From Pseudoroseomonas aestuarii (GTDB lineage: Bacteria > Pseudomonadota > Alphaproteobacteria > Acetobacterales > Acetobacteraceae), in NCBI RefSeq assembly GCF_042651065.1, contig NZ_JBHSCH010000012.1, positions 1-64,000 on the forward strand: DNA of 64,000 bases. Direction: 5' to 3'. Under the pieces are notes generated by a model, which was not told the DNA's origin, made no database searches, and saw nothing but the letters and a program-made list of their open reading frames with translations. Of this stretch, positions 8,072 to 16,620 are shown piece by piece (positions within the stretch are counted from its first letter, which is position 1; each line of letters starts with the position of its first letter). The translations under genes were made by a program, and so were the position numbers.

Positions 8072-8826
8072 CACTGGATTTCAGCGGCAAGGTTGTGGCG
8101 GTCACCGGGGCGGCGATGGGCTTCGGCCGCGCCATCGCCAGAAGCTTCGCCGAACGTGGCGCGGAGGTTCACGCGACCGACCTGGATACGGCGGGCCTCC
8201 AGCAGACCGCCGCAGGCACGACGATCCGAGCGGCCCCGGCCGACCTGACCGACCGGGCCGCCGCGGCCGGCTGGATCGCGCAGGTGGAACAGTCGGCGGG
8301 GCGTGCCATTGACGTGCTGGTCAACAACGCCGGCGGCATGATGGGCCAGCATCACCGCCCGGTGGAGGCGGTGCCGGACGAGGACTGGGACGCCATCATG
8401 GCCCTCAACCTCGGCGCCACCTTTGCCACCATCCGCGCCGCTGCCCCGGGCATGAAGCGGGCCGGCGGCGGGCGCATCGTGAACATCAGCTCCGGCGCCG
8501 CCTTCCGGCCCTCCCGCACCCGCATCCAGGCCTACTGCACCGCCAAGCACGCGGTCCTGGGATTGACGCGGCAGATGGCCATGGAACTCGGGCCCTACGG
8601 CATCACGGTGAACAGCGTGGCGCCCGGCCTGGTGCTGACCGACGCCGGCAAGCTGCACAGCTGGGAGACGCAGGGGGAAGAGCGGCGCGCCGCCGCCCTC
8701 TCCGGCATCGCGCTCGGCCGTCTCGGCGAGGCGCAGGACATCGCCGACGCGACGATGTTCTTCGCCTCGGACCTCGCGAAGTTCGTCACCGGGCAGCTCC
8801 TGCCCGTCAATGGCGGATCATTCTGA
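8068..8826 (+). CDS. SDR family NAD(P)-dependent oxidoreductase
   Basis: A 252-residue classical short-chain dehydrogenase. TGAAMGFGRAI near residue 8 is the cofactor glycine motif, VNNAGG is near residue 87, and NISSG with YCTAK supplies the Ser, Tyr and Lys of the active site. The C-terminal GQLLPVNGGS is standard for the family. It overlaps the GntR gene by four bases and is followed by tctC after about 80 bases. The unknown alcohol or keto substrate is presumably imported by the TctC system. Confidence 0.9.
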   Translation: MTLDFSGKVVAVTGAAMGFGRAIARSFAERGAEVHATDLDTAGLQQTAAGTTIRAAPADLTDRAAAAGWIAQVEQSAGRAIDVLVNNAGGMMGQHHRPVEAVPDEDWDAIMALNLGATFATIRAAAPGMKRAGGGRIVNISSGAAFRPSRTRIQAYCTAKHAVLGLTRQMAMELGPYGITVNSVAPGLVLTDAGKLHSWETQGEERRAAALSGIALGRLGEAQDIADATMFFASDLAKFVTGQLLPVNGGSF

Positions 8827-8905
8827 CCACCGGCCTGACCACTGGCCGGCGGAACAGCCGGCGGATACGCCCGAAACGCTGCGAACCACGCAGGAGCGAA
8901 GAGAC

Positions 8906-9925
8906 ATGACCCAGATGAAAAGCGGCCACCCGATGCTTGCGGTACAGCGGCGCGGCCTGATGGCGCTGACAGGTGCCGCATTGATGGCGCCGGCCGTGCT
9001 GCGCGCGCAGACCGGCGGCAGCTGGCCGAGCAGGCCGATCACCCTGATTGTTCCCTTCGGGCCCGGAGGTGGCACCGACATCACCATGCGCCTGCTGGCG
9101 CCGAAGCTGAGCGAATTGCTGGGGCAGAACGTCATCGTCGAGAACAAGCCGGGAGCGGGCAGCGTCCTCGGCACCGATTTCGTCGCCAAGGCACGGCCGG
9201 ACGGCTACACCTTCGTGCTGGCCACGCTCTCCTCCACCGGCGTGGCGGCGGGGCTGTACCGGAACCTGCCCTATGACCCGGTGAAGGACCTGACGGCGAT
9301 CGCGCCCACCAACTTCATTCCCATCTGCCACAGCGTCGTCACCAAGGGGCTTGTGGTGCGCGATACGGCGGATTGGATCGCGCAGCTGAAGGCCAATCCC
9401 AACAAATACTCCTATGGCAGCAGCGGCATCGGATCGACCGGGCACCTGGCCTCGGCCAATTTCCTGCAGCGCATCGGTGCCGAGGCTGTGCATGTGCCCT
9501 ATCGTGGCGCCGGGCAGGTCTTTACCGCGTTGCTCTCCGGCGAGATCCAGTTCAACAGCGACATCCCCAGCCTGATGCTGCCCTATAACCGCGATGGCCA
9601 GATGAAGACGCTGTTCGTGGCGACGGACGAACGCTCCAGCATCATGCCGGATGTGCCGACTGCCGCGGAAGTTGGCCTGCCCGGCTACAAGGCCTACTCT
9701 TGGTACGGCATTTTCGGACCTGCCGGCCTGCCCAAGCCCATCGTCGAGCGCATGGCGGCGGCGGTGGATGCTGCGCTCGGGGATGCCACGATCGGGCGGC
9801 GACTGGAGGAGATGGGTACACCGATGATGCGTGGCTATACGCCAGAACGCTTCGCGCAATATGTGAAGGACGAGGTCGACCTCTGGGTGCCTATCGTTAA
9901 AGCTTCCGGGGCTTCGGTCAACTAA
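8906..9925 (+). CDS. Tripartite tricarboxylate transporter-type substrate-binding protein (Bug/TctC)
   Basis: A 339-residue periplasmic binding protein. The N-terminus carries a twin-arginine-like RRGLMALTGAALMAP leader cleaved after LRAQ. The mature part has the Bug-family start WPSRPITLIVPFGPGGGTD and the ENKPGAGSVLGTD loop that grips a carboxylate. The start at 8906 is preceded by CAGGAG with 9-base spacing; a longer reading from 8810 would bury the signal peptide. No tctA/tctB membrane genes are present, so it is an orphan receptor, as is common for this family. Confidence 0.9.
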   Translation: MTQMKSGHPMLAVQRRGLMALTGAALMAPAVLRAQTGGSWPSRPITLIVPFGPGGGTDITMRLLAPKLSELLGQNVIVENKPGAGSVLGTDFVAKARPDGYTFVLATLSSTGVAAGLYRNLPYDPVKDLTAIAPTNFIPICHSVVTKGLVVRDTADWIAQLKANPNKYSYGSSGIGSTGHLASANFLQRIGAEAVHVPYRGAGQVFTALLSGEIQFNSDIPSLMLPYNRDGQMKTLFVATDERSSIMPDVPTAAEVGLPGYKAYSWYGIFGPAGLPKPIVERMAAAVDAALGDATIGRRLEEMGTPMMRGYTPERFAQYVKDEVDLWVPIVKASGASVN

Positions 9926-9964
9926 TCCTGCCTGAGCGCCGCGGGGCTGAGGCCGGTCTCTCAA

Positions 9965-9985
9965 CCTGCTGGATGACACAGCAGG
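9965..9985. terminator. Short hairpin downstream of tctC
   Basis: CCTGCTG (9965-9971) and CAGCAGG (9979-9985) form a 7-bp stem with a 7-base loop 40 bases after the stop. No T-run follows. From here to 10107 there is no recognisable gene. Confidence 0.3.
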
Positions 9986-10107
9986 CAGTGACGATGCCAA
10001 GGCCCGCGGCTATAGCGCGAACTCGACAGCCGATGCTGTAGCCTCCGGCGGCAGATGAGACTTCGAACTGTCTGCTGCTGCGCGGTATCCGAGAACAGGA
10101 ACGTGCT

Positions 10108-10341
10108 TCAGTTCATGACGCTCCGACGCTGACGAGCGTCGGGGGACTGGCTGGATGCGGCCGGTGACGTTCCTCGCGTGGGCTGTGAGCCTATAAGGGC
10201 GCAGCTCATGTGGTGAGCCAGGCGAGGCCGAAAGTTGTAGGCGAGATCGGCAATACCGGTCCTCACCCACGCCCTGGCGCGATGATGCGCATGCACAGCC
10301 TGGCGTGGCTCCTGTTTCAACCGGACACGGCGCATAGCCAC
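10108..10341 (-). pseudogene. Transposase C-terminal fragment (IS5-like)
   Basis: One minus-strand frame contains RARAWVRTGIADLAYNFR, matching the end of IS5-group transposases (RTIGxARxxxKxGxANLAYNFxRL). The frame before and after it is scrambled and no DDE core is present. It is a short relic, comparable with the longer IS5 fragment at 13.6-14.2 kb. Family placement is tentative. Confidence 0.4.
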
Positions 10342-10452
10342 AATCGCCCAGGCTCGCGCCGATGCCGAACAACCCGATGCATGTCTTGCCCCCTGCGCTC
10401 ATAGCGTCGCCGGCTGGCTGTTGCCGCAAACGGGGGCTTGAGCATAATCTGG

Positions 10453-10930
10453 TCAGTCTGGTTCATATCCTGCGGCGGTGAAGTGGCTGGCACATTCCTG
10501 GGGCGGGAACTGCGGGAGCGCATCTCGGATCATGTCCCAGAGCGCGCCGATGGTGCGGGCGGCAGGAACCGCAGTGTCGCGCCCGCAGCCTGGATGGCTT
10601 CCCGGACCGCAGCGCCCCCTGTGGGCGGCCAAGTTGTCGAGGATGACGATGTCACCGGGGCGCAGGGTGGATGTCAGGATCTGCCGGGCATGGGCGGTGA
10701 ACCATTCGCCTGTCATCGCGCCGTCCAGCACCATCGGCGCGGTCAGGCCAGGCAAGCGCAGCGGTGAAGGTGGTCGTCTTCCAGTAACCGTGAGGCACGG
10801 GTGCCCGGCAGCGGGCGCCACGTTTGGAGCGGCCATGGAGCCGCGCCATCTTGGCCGGGGCGCTGGTCTCATCAATGAAGACCAGCCGCCCGGGAATCCC
10901 TGTCCGACCCGGTCAGGTCAGATCATGCTC
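10453..10930 (-). pseudogene. IS630-family transposase, frameshifted and internally deleted
   Basis: Minus-strand frames together give LVFIDETSAPAKMARLHGRS, VPHGYWKTTTFTAAL, then in another frame LTAPMVLDGAMTGEWFTAHA, RPGDIVILDNLAAHRG, and finally TIGALWDMIRDALPQFPPQE and GYEPD before the stop at 10453. This is the DDE core of an IS630 transposase (FIDE is the first acidic residue, ILDNLAAH the second). There is a frameshift near 10755. The segment with the third acidic residue (the usual DLNPIE) is missing between about 10540 and 10590, so the enzyme must be dead. Confidence 0.8.
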
Positions 10931-11100
10931 TGCCCTCAACGCCGCCGGCGGCGGCCTGCTGGGTGCTTCTTCCCTGCCTTGAACTGCGTCTTCATCGGGT
11001 ATGCCGATGTTCAAAAGGCGCTACTCCTCGCCGATAAAGGCAGAGAATTGGCGCATGATCGCTGCTGGGGAAGGTCCAGAGACACAAATCTGCCGAATCC

Positions 11101-11140
11101 AAAAAACAGAAAAGCCCCGGTCGGGGATCCGACCGGGGCT
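11101..11140 (-). terminator. Rho-independent terminator of cspA copy 2
   Basis: AGCCCCGGTCGG (11113-11124), loop GGAT, CCGACCGGGGCT (11129-11140): a perfect 12-bp stem followed on the minus strand by TTT-CTG-TTTTTT. Confidence 0.88.
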
Positions 11141-11207
11141 CGAGGCCCATCAAAGCGCAGGCGCTGCGATGGCTATAGGGGGAGCGGCAAGACTGCCGCT
11201 CCTGCCT

Positions 11208-11411
11208 TCAGGCCTGGCGAAGATTGCCGGCCGAGAGCTTGCCCTGCTGGCCACGCTGAACATCGTACTCGAGCTTGTCGCCCTCACGCACGTCCATGCC
11301 AGCGCGCTGCACGTCGGAGATGTGCAGGAAGACATCGTTCGAGCCGTCCTCGGGCTGAATGAAGCCGTAGCCCTTGGTGCTGTTGAACCACTTAACGGTG
11401 CCGATAGACAT
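11208..11411 (-). CDS. Cold-shock protein, CspA family (copy 2)
   Basis: A 67-residue cold-shock domain beginning MSIGTVKWFN, with RNP1 KGYGFIQ and RNP2 VFLHIS. It differs from copy 1 mainly in the C-terminal third (AGMDVREGDKLEYDVQRGQQ). The start is set by family convention; an upstream in-frame ATG lies inside the conserved leader. It has the same organisation as copy 1: long leader, single gene, strong terminator. Confidence 0.95.
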   Translation of the reverse strand: MSIGTVKWFNSTKGYGFIQPEDGSNDVFLHISDVQRAGMDVREGDKLEYDVQRGQQGKLSAGNLRQA

Positions 11412-11579
11412 GAGGATATTTCCGATCAAAACGGAAAGCCGCCGAGCAGTATTGCGCGACGGATCATCTTCAATTTGAAACGGAAACAAGCTCATAACCC
11501 AAATCAATGGGCAGGACCAGCAAACCGGAACAACGAAACTGACAAATCCTATGTAGAGGATGGTCTTCCGTTTTACAAG
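11412..11579 (-). promoter_or_regulatory. Conserved long 5' leader of cspA copy 2
   Basis: About 168 bases that align along their length with the leader of copy 1, sharing blocks such as attgcgcgacggatcatctt, tgaaacggaaacaagctca, aaccggaacaacgaaactgac and ttttacaag. Because the leader is as conserved as the gene itself while being non-coding, an RNA-level role (thermo-responsive structure, as known for E. coli cspA) is likely. Inference only. Confidence 0.65.
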
Positions 11580-11603
11580 TATTATTTTGCGTGCTGTGAC
11601 AAG

Positions 11604-11632
11604 GATAAGCTTATCATTTTATCAGGCCTGAT
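11604..11632. promoter_or_regulatory. Two adjacent perfect 12-bp palindromes
   Basis: GATAAGCTTATC (11604-11615) and ATCAGGCCTGAT (11621-11632) are each perfect palindromes, five bases apart, between the cspA leader and hflX. They could be an operator pair for either gene or overlapping hairpins. I know no regulator that matches. Confidence 0.35.
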
Positions 11633-11734
11633 CCCTCCTGATTGGCGTCGCTGCGGCGGGCCGCGGCACAAGGCGGACTTCGCACCGTTCCTGGACGTCG
11701 AGGATGCGGCCCGATCCATGCTACTGAAGTGCCC

Positions 11735-13078
11735 ATGGAGACCACACCCCCTATCCCCTGCGCCATCCTTGTCGGCATTCAGACCCCGGAGGTCGATGAC
11801 ATCGCGCACCAGGCCAGCCTTGAGGAGCTCGGACGTCTGGTGAAGACGCTGGGCTACAAGGTGGTCGGCACGGTGTCCCAGCGCCGCGAGGGCACCGGCG
11901 CCAGTGCCTTGCTGGGCAGCGGCAAGCTGGCGGAACTGGCGGCGCTGACCGGCGGCCCCGGTGTGGTCGCGTCGATGGCGGGCGCCCCAAAATCCAAGGC
12001 GTCGCGACGGTCCGAAAACGCAGCTGAAAATGCCGAGCCCGAGCTGGGAGCCAGCAACAAGCCGGAGTTCGTCATCGTCGACCATGAACTCTCGCCCAGC
12101 CAGATCCGCAACCTGGAGCGTGCCACCGGCGCCGAGGTGTTGGACCGCACCGGCGTCATCGTTGAGATCTTCCACCGCCATGCCAATACACGTGAGGCGA
12201 AGCTGCAGGTGGAGATGGCGCGCCTGAAATATGTCGCGCCCCGCCTGCGGGAATCCTCGGGGGGCGGCGAGCGGCGGCAGGGGCCGGGCGCGGGCGAGAG
12301 CACCCTTGATCTTGACCGCCGCAAGATCCGAGACCGGCTGGCGGAGCTGAAGGATCAGCTGGAAGCGGTGCAGCGTGACAGCGACCATCGCCGCTCCGCC
12401 CGGCGCGACCAGCTGCGCGTGGCGCTGGTCGGCTACACCAATGCGGGCAAGTCCTCGCTGATGCGGGCGCTGACCGGTAGCGAGGTGCTGGTGGAGGACA
12501 AGCTGTTCGCCACCCTGGACACCACCATCCGCATCCTGCAGCCGGAAACCCGGCCACGCGTGCTCGTTTCCGACACGGTGGGCTTCATCAAGCAATTGCC
12601 GCATGACTTGGTCGCCTCGTTCCGCTCCACCCTGACGGAGGCTCTGGAGGCTTCGCTGCTGCTCTTCGTGGTCGATGCGTCGGACCCGACCTATGAGGCG
12701 CAGCTGGAGGTCACCCGCAGCGTGCTGCGTGAGATCGGCGCGGAGACCGTGCCGTCCCGGCTGGTGCTGAACAAGATGGATCGCGTGGACAATGTCAGGC
12801 GCGCCGCCCTGGCCGAGAAACATCCCGATGCGGTCCTGCTCTCTGCCCACAGGCCCGAGGATGTCAGTGCGCTGCGGGACATCATCATCGCCTTCTTTGA
12901 GGCGGCTATGGTGGAGGATGTGCTGGTGCTGCCCTATGCCACCCAGGGCCTGATCGGCGAGGTCTATGACAGCGTGCGGGTCTTGTCCGAAGAATATGAC
13001 GAAGCCGGCCGGGTGCTGAAGGTGCGCGGTCTGCCTGGCGCGCTGGCACGGCTGCGGCGGAGCTTGGCCACACCCTGA
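11735..13078 (+). CDS. hflX: GTPase HflX
   Basis: A 447-residue ribosome-associated GTPase that rescues or splits stalled 70S ribosomes. The N-terminal HflX domain (about 1-190) has VDHELSPSQIRNLE and VLDRTGVIVEIFHRHA; a coiled-coil linker follows. The G domain has P-loop GYTNAGKSS near residue 233, the switch with LDTT, DTVGFI, and NKMD. The start at 11735 (METTPPIP) is chosen over 11642 because the earlier residues do not look like the family. An insertion of about 35 Ser/Glu-rich residues after LTGGPGVVAS is unusual. In many proteobacteria the gene follows hfq; here it stands alone after the cold-shock gene. Confidence 0.95.
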   Translation: METTPPIPCAILVGIQTPEVDDIAHQASLEELGRLVKTLGYKVVGTVSQRREGTGASALLGSGKLAELAALTGGPGVVASMAGAPKSKASRRSENAAENAEPELGASNKPEFVIVDHELSPSQIRNLERATGAEVLDRTGVIVEIFHRHANTREAKLQVEMARLKYVAPRLRESSGGGERRQGPGAGESTLDLDRRKIRDRLAELKDQLEAVQRDSDHRRSARRDQLRVALVGYTNAGKSSLMRALTGSEVLVEDKLFATLDTTIRILQPETRPRVLVSDTVGFIKQLPHDLVASFRSTLTEALEASLLLFVVDASDPTYEAQLEVTRSVLREIGAETVPSRLVLNKMDRVDNVRRAALAEKHPDAVLLSAHRPEDVSALRDIIIAFFEAAMVEDVLVLPYATQGLIGEVYDSVRVLSEEYDEAGRVLKVRGLPGALARLRRSLATP

Positions 13079-13121
13079 GCCTGGAAACCTTTAGCCAAGT
13101 GAGCCTGCGTCACTGCAGATG

Positions 13122-13260
13122 GTGATCTTCCCCTGATTTGATGGACAGGAATCAGGCGGCAGCGTTCTCCATCTGCTCGTGGGTTCTGTAGCCCAGGTTT
13201 TGAAAGGCGCTGTAACTCAGGCTTCCGGCACAGCAATGCGCTGTTAGTTTGCCGACCCTG
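13122..13260 (-). mobile_element. IS3-like element right-end remnant
   Basis: A minus-strand frame ends FQNLGYRTHEQMENAAA at a stop at about 13152, resembling the C-terminus of IS3-family integrases (GYRTP/H...). Beyond the stop the sequence contains CCTGATT (13132-13138) and AATCAGG (13150-13156) and runs into TGATCTTCCCCTGATTTGAT, which looks like a TG-starting IS3 terminal inverted repeat. The rest of the element is gone. Low-confidence assignment. Confidence 0.4.
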
Positions 13261-13264
13261 AAAG

Positions 13265-13289
13265 AGGGGAGCATTTCTGCTCCCCTTTT
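13265..13289. terminator. Rho-independent terminator after hflX
   Basis: AGGGGAGCA (13265-13273), loop TTTC... and TGCTCCCCT (13278-13286) followed by TTT on the plus strand. The complementary strand also has a short T-rich tail, so it may serve the convergent lipoprotein gene too. Confidence 0.65.
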
Positions 13290-13302
13290 CTGCGGCCAGT
13301 GA

Positions 13303-13527
13303 TCAGTATCGGTTTCTAGGCGCAGTAAGCGCACCACCTGCTGCGCCAAGACCGCCACCAACAAGTGCGCCTGTGCCTGCGCTGCCGCCGGTTAGAGCTC
13401 CAACACCAGCGCCGGCACCCGCTCCCAGCAATCCGCCAGACACAGCACGTCCACCAGGGCTATCACCACACGCTGCCAGCCCGAACACCAATACGCCAAC
13501 ACCCGCAAGCTTGATGACGCTGCGCAT
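13303..13527 (-). CDS. Glycine-zipper lipoprotein
   Basis: A 74-residue exported protein. The N-terminus MRSVIKLAGVGVLVFGLAAC is a lipoprotein signal with the lipobox LAAC, so the mature protein starts at Cys20 and is lipid-anchored. Most of the mature part is a glycine zipper (GGLLGAGAGAGVGALTGG and GALVGGGLGAAGGAL), a helix-packing membrane motif seen in small outer-membrane or stress lipoproteins. It stands alone between the hflX terminator and an IS remnant. Exact function unknown. Confidence 0.85.
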   Translation of the reverse strand: MRSVIKLAGVGVLVFGLAACGDSPGGRAVSGGLLGAGAGAGVGALTGGSAGTGALVGGGLGAAGGALTAPRNRY

Positions 13528-13581
13528 TGTGCTGATCCTCCCTTGTTGTGTGTCAGCACAGCGATAACAGCGCCCCTTCAG

Positions 13582-14157
13582 CTAGGTTGCTGGGACAATG
13601 CCAAAAAATGACACCCCGGTCCCCCTCCTAGGCTTTAAGTGAACGCACGGACCGGTGAGCAGCGGCAAGATCACCAAATTTAATGCGGTTGGACACTCCG
13701 AAGAATTCATCGGTGCGCCCGATCGGAGGCAATCTCGGGCGCGGAGCCAAGTCAGGCGGCTGACGCTGTGGATGAGATTGGCCATGCCGGTCTTCACCCG
13801 CACCCGGGCGATGCCGATGGTGCGGACGAAGAGCGCCATGCGGTGCTTCTGCGCGGCGAAGACATGCTCGATGCCGGAGCGGATCCAGGCGCGCGACGCA
13901 TTGGCTTTCGCCAGCCGCTTGGAGAGTGAACGCCGCAGGGGATGGCGGAACTGGATGCGTTCACGCAGCCGACGGCGTTCCAGGGTCTCCAGATTGCGCC
14001 TCGCCCGGTAGGCGGTGTCTGTCCAGACATGGCTGGCGGCGTTCTCAGGATCAAGCACGCCAGCAAAGCTACGGCTGTCCTGGTGAGCCGCATCGATCAC
14101 CGTCCAGCAGCGGATCAGGGCATGTAGCCGGTCGATGCCGATATGGCTCTTGTACAC
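13582..14157 (-). pseudogene. IS5-family transposase, 5'-truncated
   Basis: The frame encodes YKSHIGIDRLHALIRCWTV, VWTDTAYRARRNLETLERR, SGIEHVFAAQKHRMALFVRT and GMANLIHSVSRLTWLRA, the C-terminal half of an IS5-type DDE transposase (the second acidic residue in WTDTAY, the third in IEHVFA). The N-terminal half with the first acidic residue is missing; upstream sequence to about 14330 is scrambled. The C-terminus runs on past the usual end. Its left boundary coincides with the truncated LysR gene, implying that an insertion or deletion joined them. Confidence 0.8.
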
Positions 14158-14330
14158 GAAAACAGGCGCCGCGATCTGGATGGTTTGGCGCGGCGCACCC
14201 TCGGGTCCCGGATGCGCTCCTGGACCAGTTGCTGGCTAGTGCTGATGCCAGGACACCTTTGAGCAGGGCGGCCTGACCAGCCCCCATCAACTGGTCCGGG
14301 CAAGATTTTAGTGGAGCATGGTCAGAGGCG

Positions 14331-15122
14331 CCGGCGCCGAGCCATGCCATGCGGGCCCTGGAGGGCAGGCTGGGCATCCGCCTGCTGGACCGCACCACCC
14401 GCTCACTCTCGCCGACTTCTGCGGGTGAGCAACTCCTGCTGCGGCTGCGCCCGGCCCTGGCCTCCGTGGAGGACATGCTGGCCGAGCTGGACCAGGCGCG
14501 CGACCGGCCGATGGGTCGGGTCCGCATCAATGCGCATCGGCCAGCTGCCGTGCATGTGGTCCTGCCCCGCCTGGCGACGCTGGCGCAGCGCTACCCGGAG
14601 GTGACGGTGGAACCGGTCATCAACGACGGGCTCGTCGACATCGTGGCCGAGCGGTTCGATTGCGGCGTGCGGCACGCGGGCGGGCTACAGGGCGACATGA
14701 TCCCGGTGCGGATCAGCGAGCCCATGGAACTCGTTTTCGCGGCGGCACCAGCCTATCTTGCCTCGCACGGTGTGCCTGCAACGCCGGATGACCTCGGCGC
14801 ACATCGCTGCATCAGTTGCCGCCACACTTCGTCGGGGGCGCTCCACCGCTGGGATTTCGTGCGCGACGGCGAGATGTTCGGGCGTGCGGTCCCCGAGACC
14901 TTCATTACCAACGATGTCGACCTGATGCGTGGCGCGGCACTGTCCGGGCTTGGAATCGTATGTCTGCTGCGTCTCCAGGCTGCCCCGTATCTCGGCGCCG
15001 GGTCGCTGGCTCAGGTGCTACCGGGATGGGCACCGGTATTGGCGGCCAACCACCTCTATTACCCAAGCCGCCGCCAGCCGGGCGCTGCATTCCGTGCCTT
15101 CCTGGAGGTCATGCAGGCCTGA
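14331..15122 (+). pseudogene. LysR family regulator lacking the start of its HTH domain
   Basis: Homology begins at about 14331 with PAPSHAMRALEGRLGIRLLD, which is the third helix of the LysR winged helix (normally ...SALSHAMRALExRLGxRLL). Roughly 35 N-terminal residues are missing, replaced by IS-associated sequence. The effector domain is intact (RVRINAHRPAAVHVVLPRLA to the C-terminus) in the style of regulators that control oxidoreductases. An ATG at 14349 would still give a 257-residue protein, but without a complete DNA-binding domain. Confidence 0.8.
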
Positions 15123-15411
15123 CCGCGAAGCCCCGAGATCTGGGCGGGTTCCAGCAGCCGTGGCAGAAACCGTCACCTCGGTCCGTCGAAGCGGAGTGCG
15201 CCATATCCGCCTACCGGAAGGGCGGCGCATGCAGCCGGCGACCGGGATGGGCGCATAGCGACCAATCACGGCCCGTGTCGGCCGGCAGCCCGACGGGCAC
15301 TCTGCCCCAAACCTAGCCGAATCTTGCCTGATGAGGTTCTGCGCTGCCAATTTCCCTCTAGCAGGAATGTATTAATTATGAGAATAGGATCGAAATAATA
15401 TCCACCGCAAC

Positions 15412-15451
15412 TGGCGGCCTGCCCCCGATCCCAGCAGGCCGCCACCTTTTT
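15412..15451 (+). terminator. Strong orphan rho-independent terminator
   Basis: TGGCGGCCTGC (15412-15422) pairs with GCAGGCCGCCA (15434-15444), followed by CCTTTTT. It lies 290 bases after the LysR pseudogene and just after an AT-rich patch (15350-15405), with no gene ending near it. The interval 15123-15411 has no recognisable protein; a small RNA is possible. Confidence 0.75.
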
Positions 15452-15509
15452 CCGCCGGCTTATCGGGCATGTGTTGGTTCTGCCATGAAGCGGCGGGCGG
15501 GCCTGCCAG

Positions 15510-15761
15510 TCAGTCCAGAAAGTGCGGATCGTGCCTGAGGCGCTGCGCGCGGCTGCGACGGATCACCGGCACCGGATGGCGGGCGAACACAGCGCGCACT
15601 TCAGCAGCGATCCTCTGCATCCACGCCGTGATCTCGGGTGGGATGCCGCTTGTTCCGCAGGACCAGCGCCTGACGGTGATCTGCTCCACCCCCAGGACAC
15701 GAGCCACCTCTGCCGGCTTCCAATGGAGATCGGCCAGGTACTGCCGGAACTCTGCAGGCAT
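15510..15761 (-). CDS. Small helix-turn-helix protein
   Basis: An 83-residue protein, MPAEFRQYLADLHWKPAEVA followed by RVLGVEQITVRRWSCGTSGI. This is a compact XRE-like helix-turn-helix in which AEVARVLGV is helix 2 and QITVRRW is the recognition helix; the rest (PEITAWMQRIAAEVRAVF) is a helix. Such proteins occur as orphan genes in alphaproteobacteria and near prophage or plasmid remnants. No partner gene is adjacent. Its targets are unknown. Confidence 0.65.
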   Translation of the reverse strand: MPAEFRQYLADLHWKPAEVARVLGVEQITVRRWSCGTSGIPPEITAWMQRIAAEVRAVFARHPVPVIRRSRAQRLRHDPHFLD

Positions 15762-15978
15762 CAGACGAGATGTACAGCCGGCCGCGCGCTATAGCGCTGC
15801 GCAGCCACCAGAGGCGGTTTACCAATCGTCCAAAAAATAAGATTAATATTTTAATAACAAACCATTGAAGTCTGACGACACAACTCTGGATTGCGCGTCA
15901 CCAGCTCTGCCTTGAGTATTGTGAGGGCGCCGAACCGGCGCAGCGATCCAGCGAATGCCAGGACGTCATGCTTCCATG

Positions 15979-16488
15979 CCGTATTCACTCTATGAAATAC
16001 GCCCTTGTCCCGATGGCTTGATGGACGAAGCCTGGCACGGCAGCCCATTCCAGGGCCCCTGCTGGGTCATCACGACATCTCCCACGCGTGCCCGCTTCTG
16101 GGCCGCAGGCGCTTTCACGAAGTCCCTGGCTGAACCAGCCGGTGCGGCAACACCCTCGCCCTGGCTGCGGCCCTCCCTGGTCAGCGTCTACGAGCGAGAG
16201 CGATGCGCGGCAGCAGATCCCCGGCAGGAGGGTATTGTCCTGGTGCAGGATCGGACCGGCTCTGAAGTGCTGCACTCTTCGATGAGTGTCAGCTCTTGGG
16301 TCGTCCAAGCAGCCTCTTCTGCGCAAGCCGGTCGCGACAGGCAGGCCAGTTTGTGCCTGGTGATCTCGCAGACCCTGGCTTTGACAGGAGCAGCTCCTCC
16401 AGCGCGACGCCCGCACCCCTTCAAGGCATACAGTGACCGCCAGACCGGCCTTCGTATCACCCTGGCGGGCTGCGATCTGTTCGTCTGA
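15979..16488 (+). CDS. Hypothetical protein, possibly frameshifted at the 3' end
   Basis: The first 70 residues look like a real protein: MPYSLYEIRPCPDGLMDEAW, GSPFQGPCWVITTSPTRARF, and PWLRPSLVSV, with a pattern of small domain strands and an Arg/Ala-rich helix. After about residue 75 the composition drifts to Ser/Ala/Cys-rich sequence that does not look like the start, so a frameshift is possible. I do not recognise a family. No operon partner is apparent. Confidence 0.4.
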   Translation, partial: PYSLYEIRPCPDGLMDEAWHGSPFQGPCWVITTSPTRARFWAAGAFTKSLAEPAGAATPSPWLRPSLVSVYERERCAAADPRQEGIVLVQDRTGSEVLHSSMSVSSWVVQAASSAQAGRDRQASLCLVISQTLALTGAAPPARRPHPFKAYSDRQTGLRITLAGCDLFV

Positions 16489-16620
16489 AATCCACCCCGC
16501 CGGAGTGCTCCCCCTGCAATTACCCAGGCCTCCTGGCCTCTCTTCCTGCAGGCCAGTTCGCAGTGACCATCAGGCTGGAGAGCGGCTGCCCTTCGCTGCC
16601 CCTCTGAATCCGGGCGGTGT

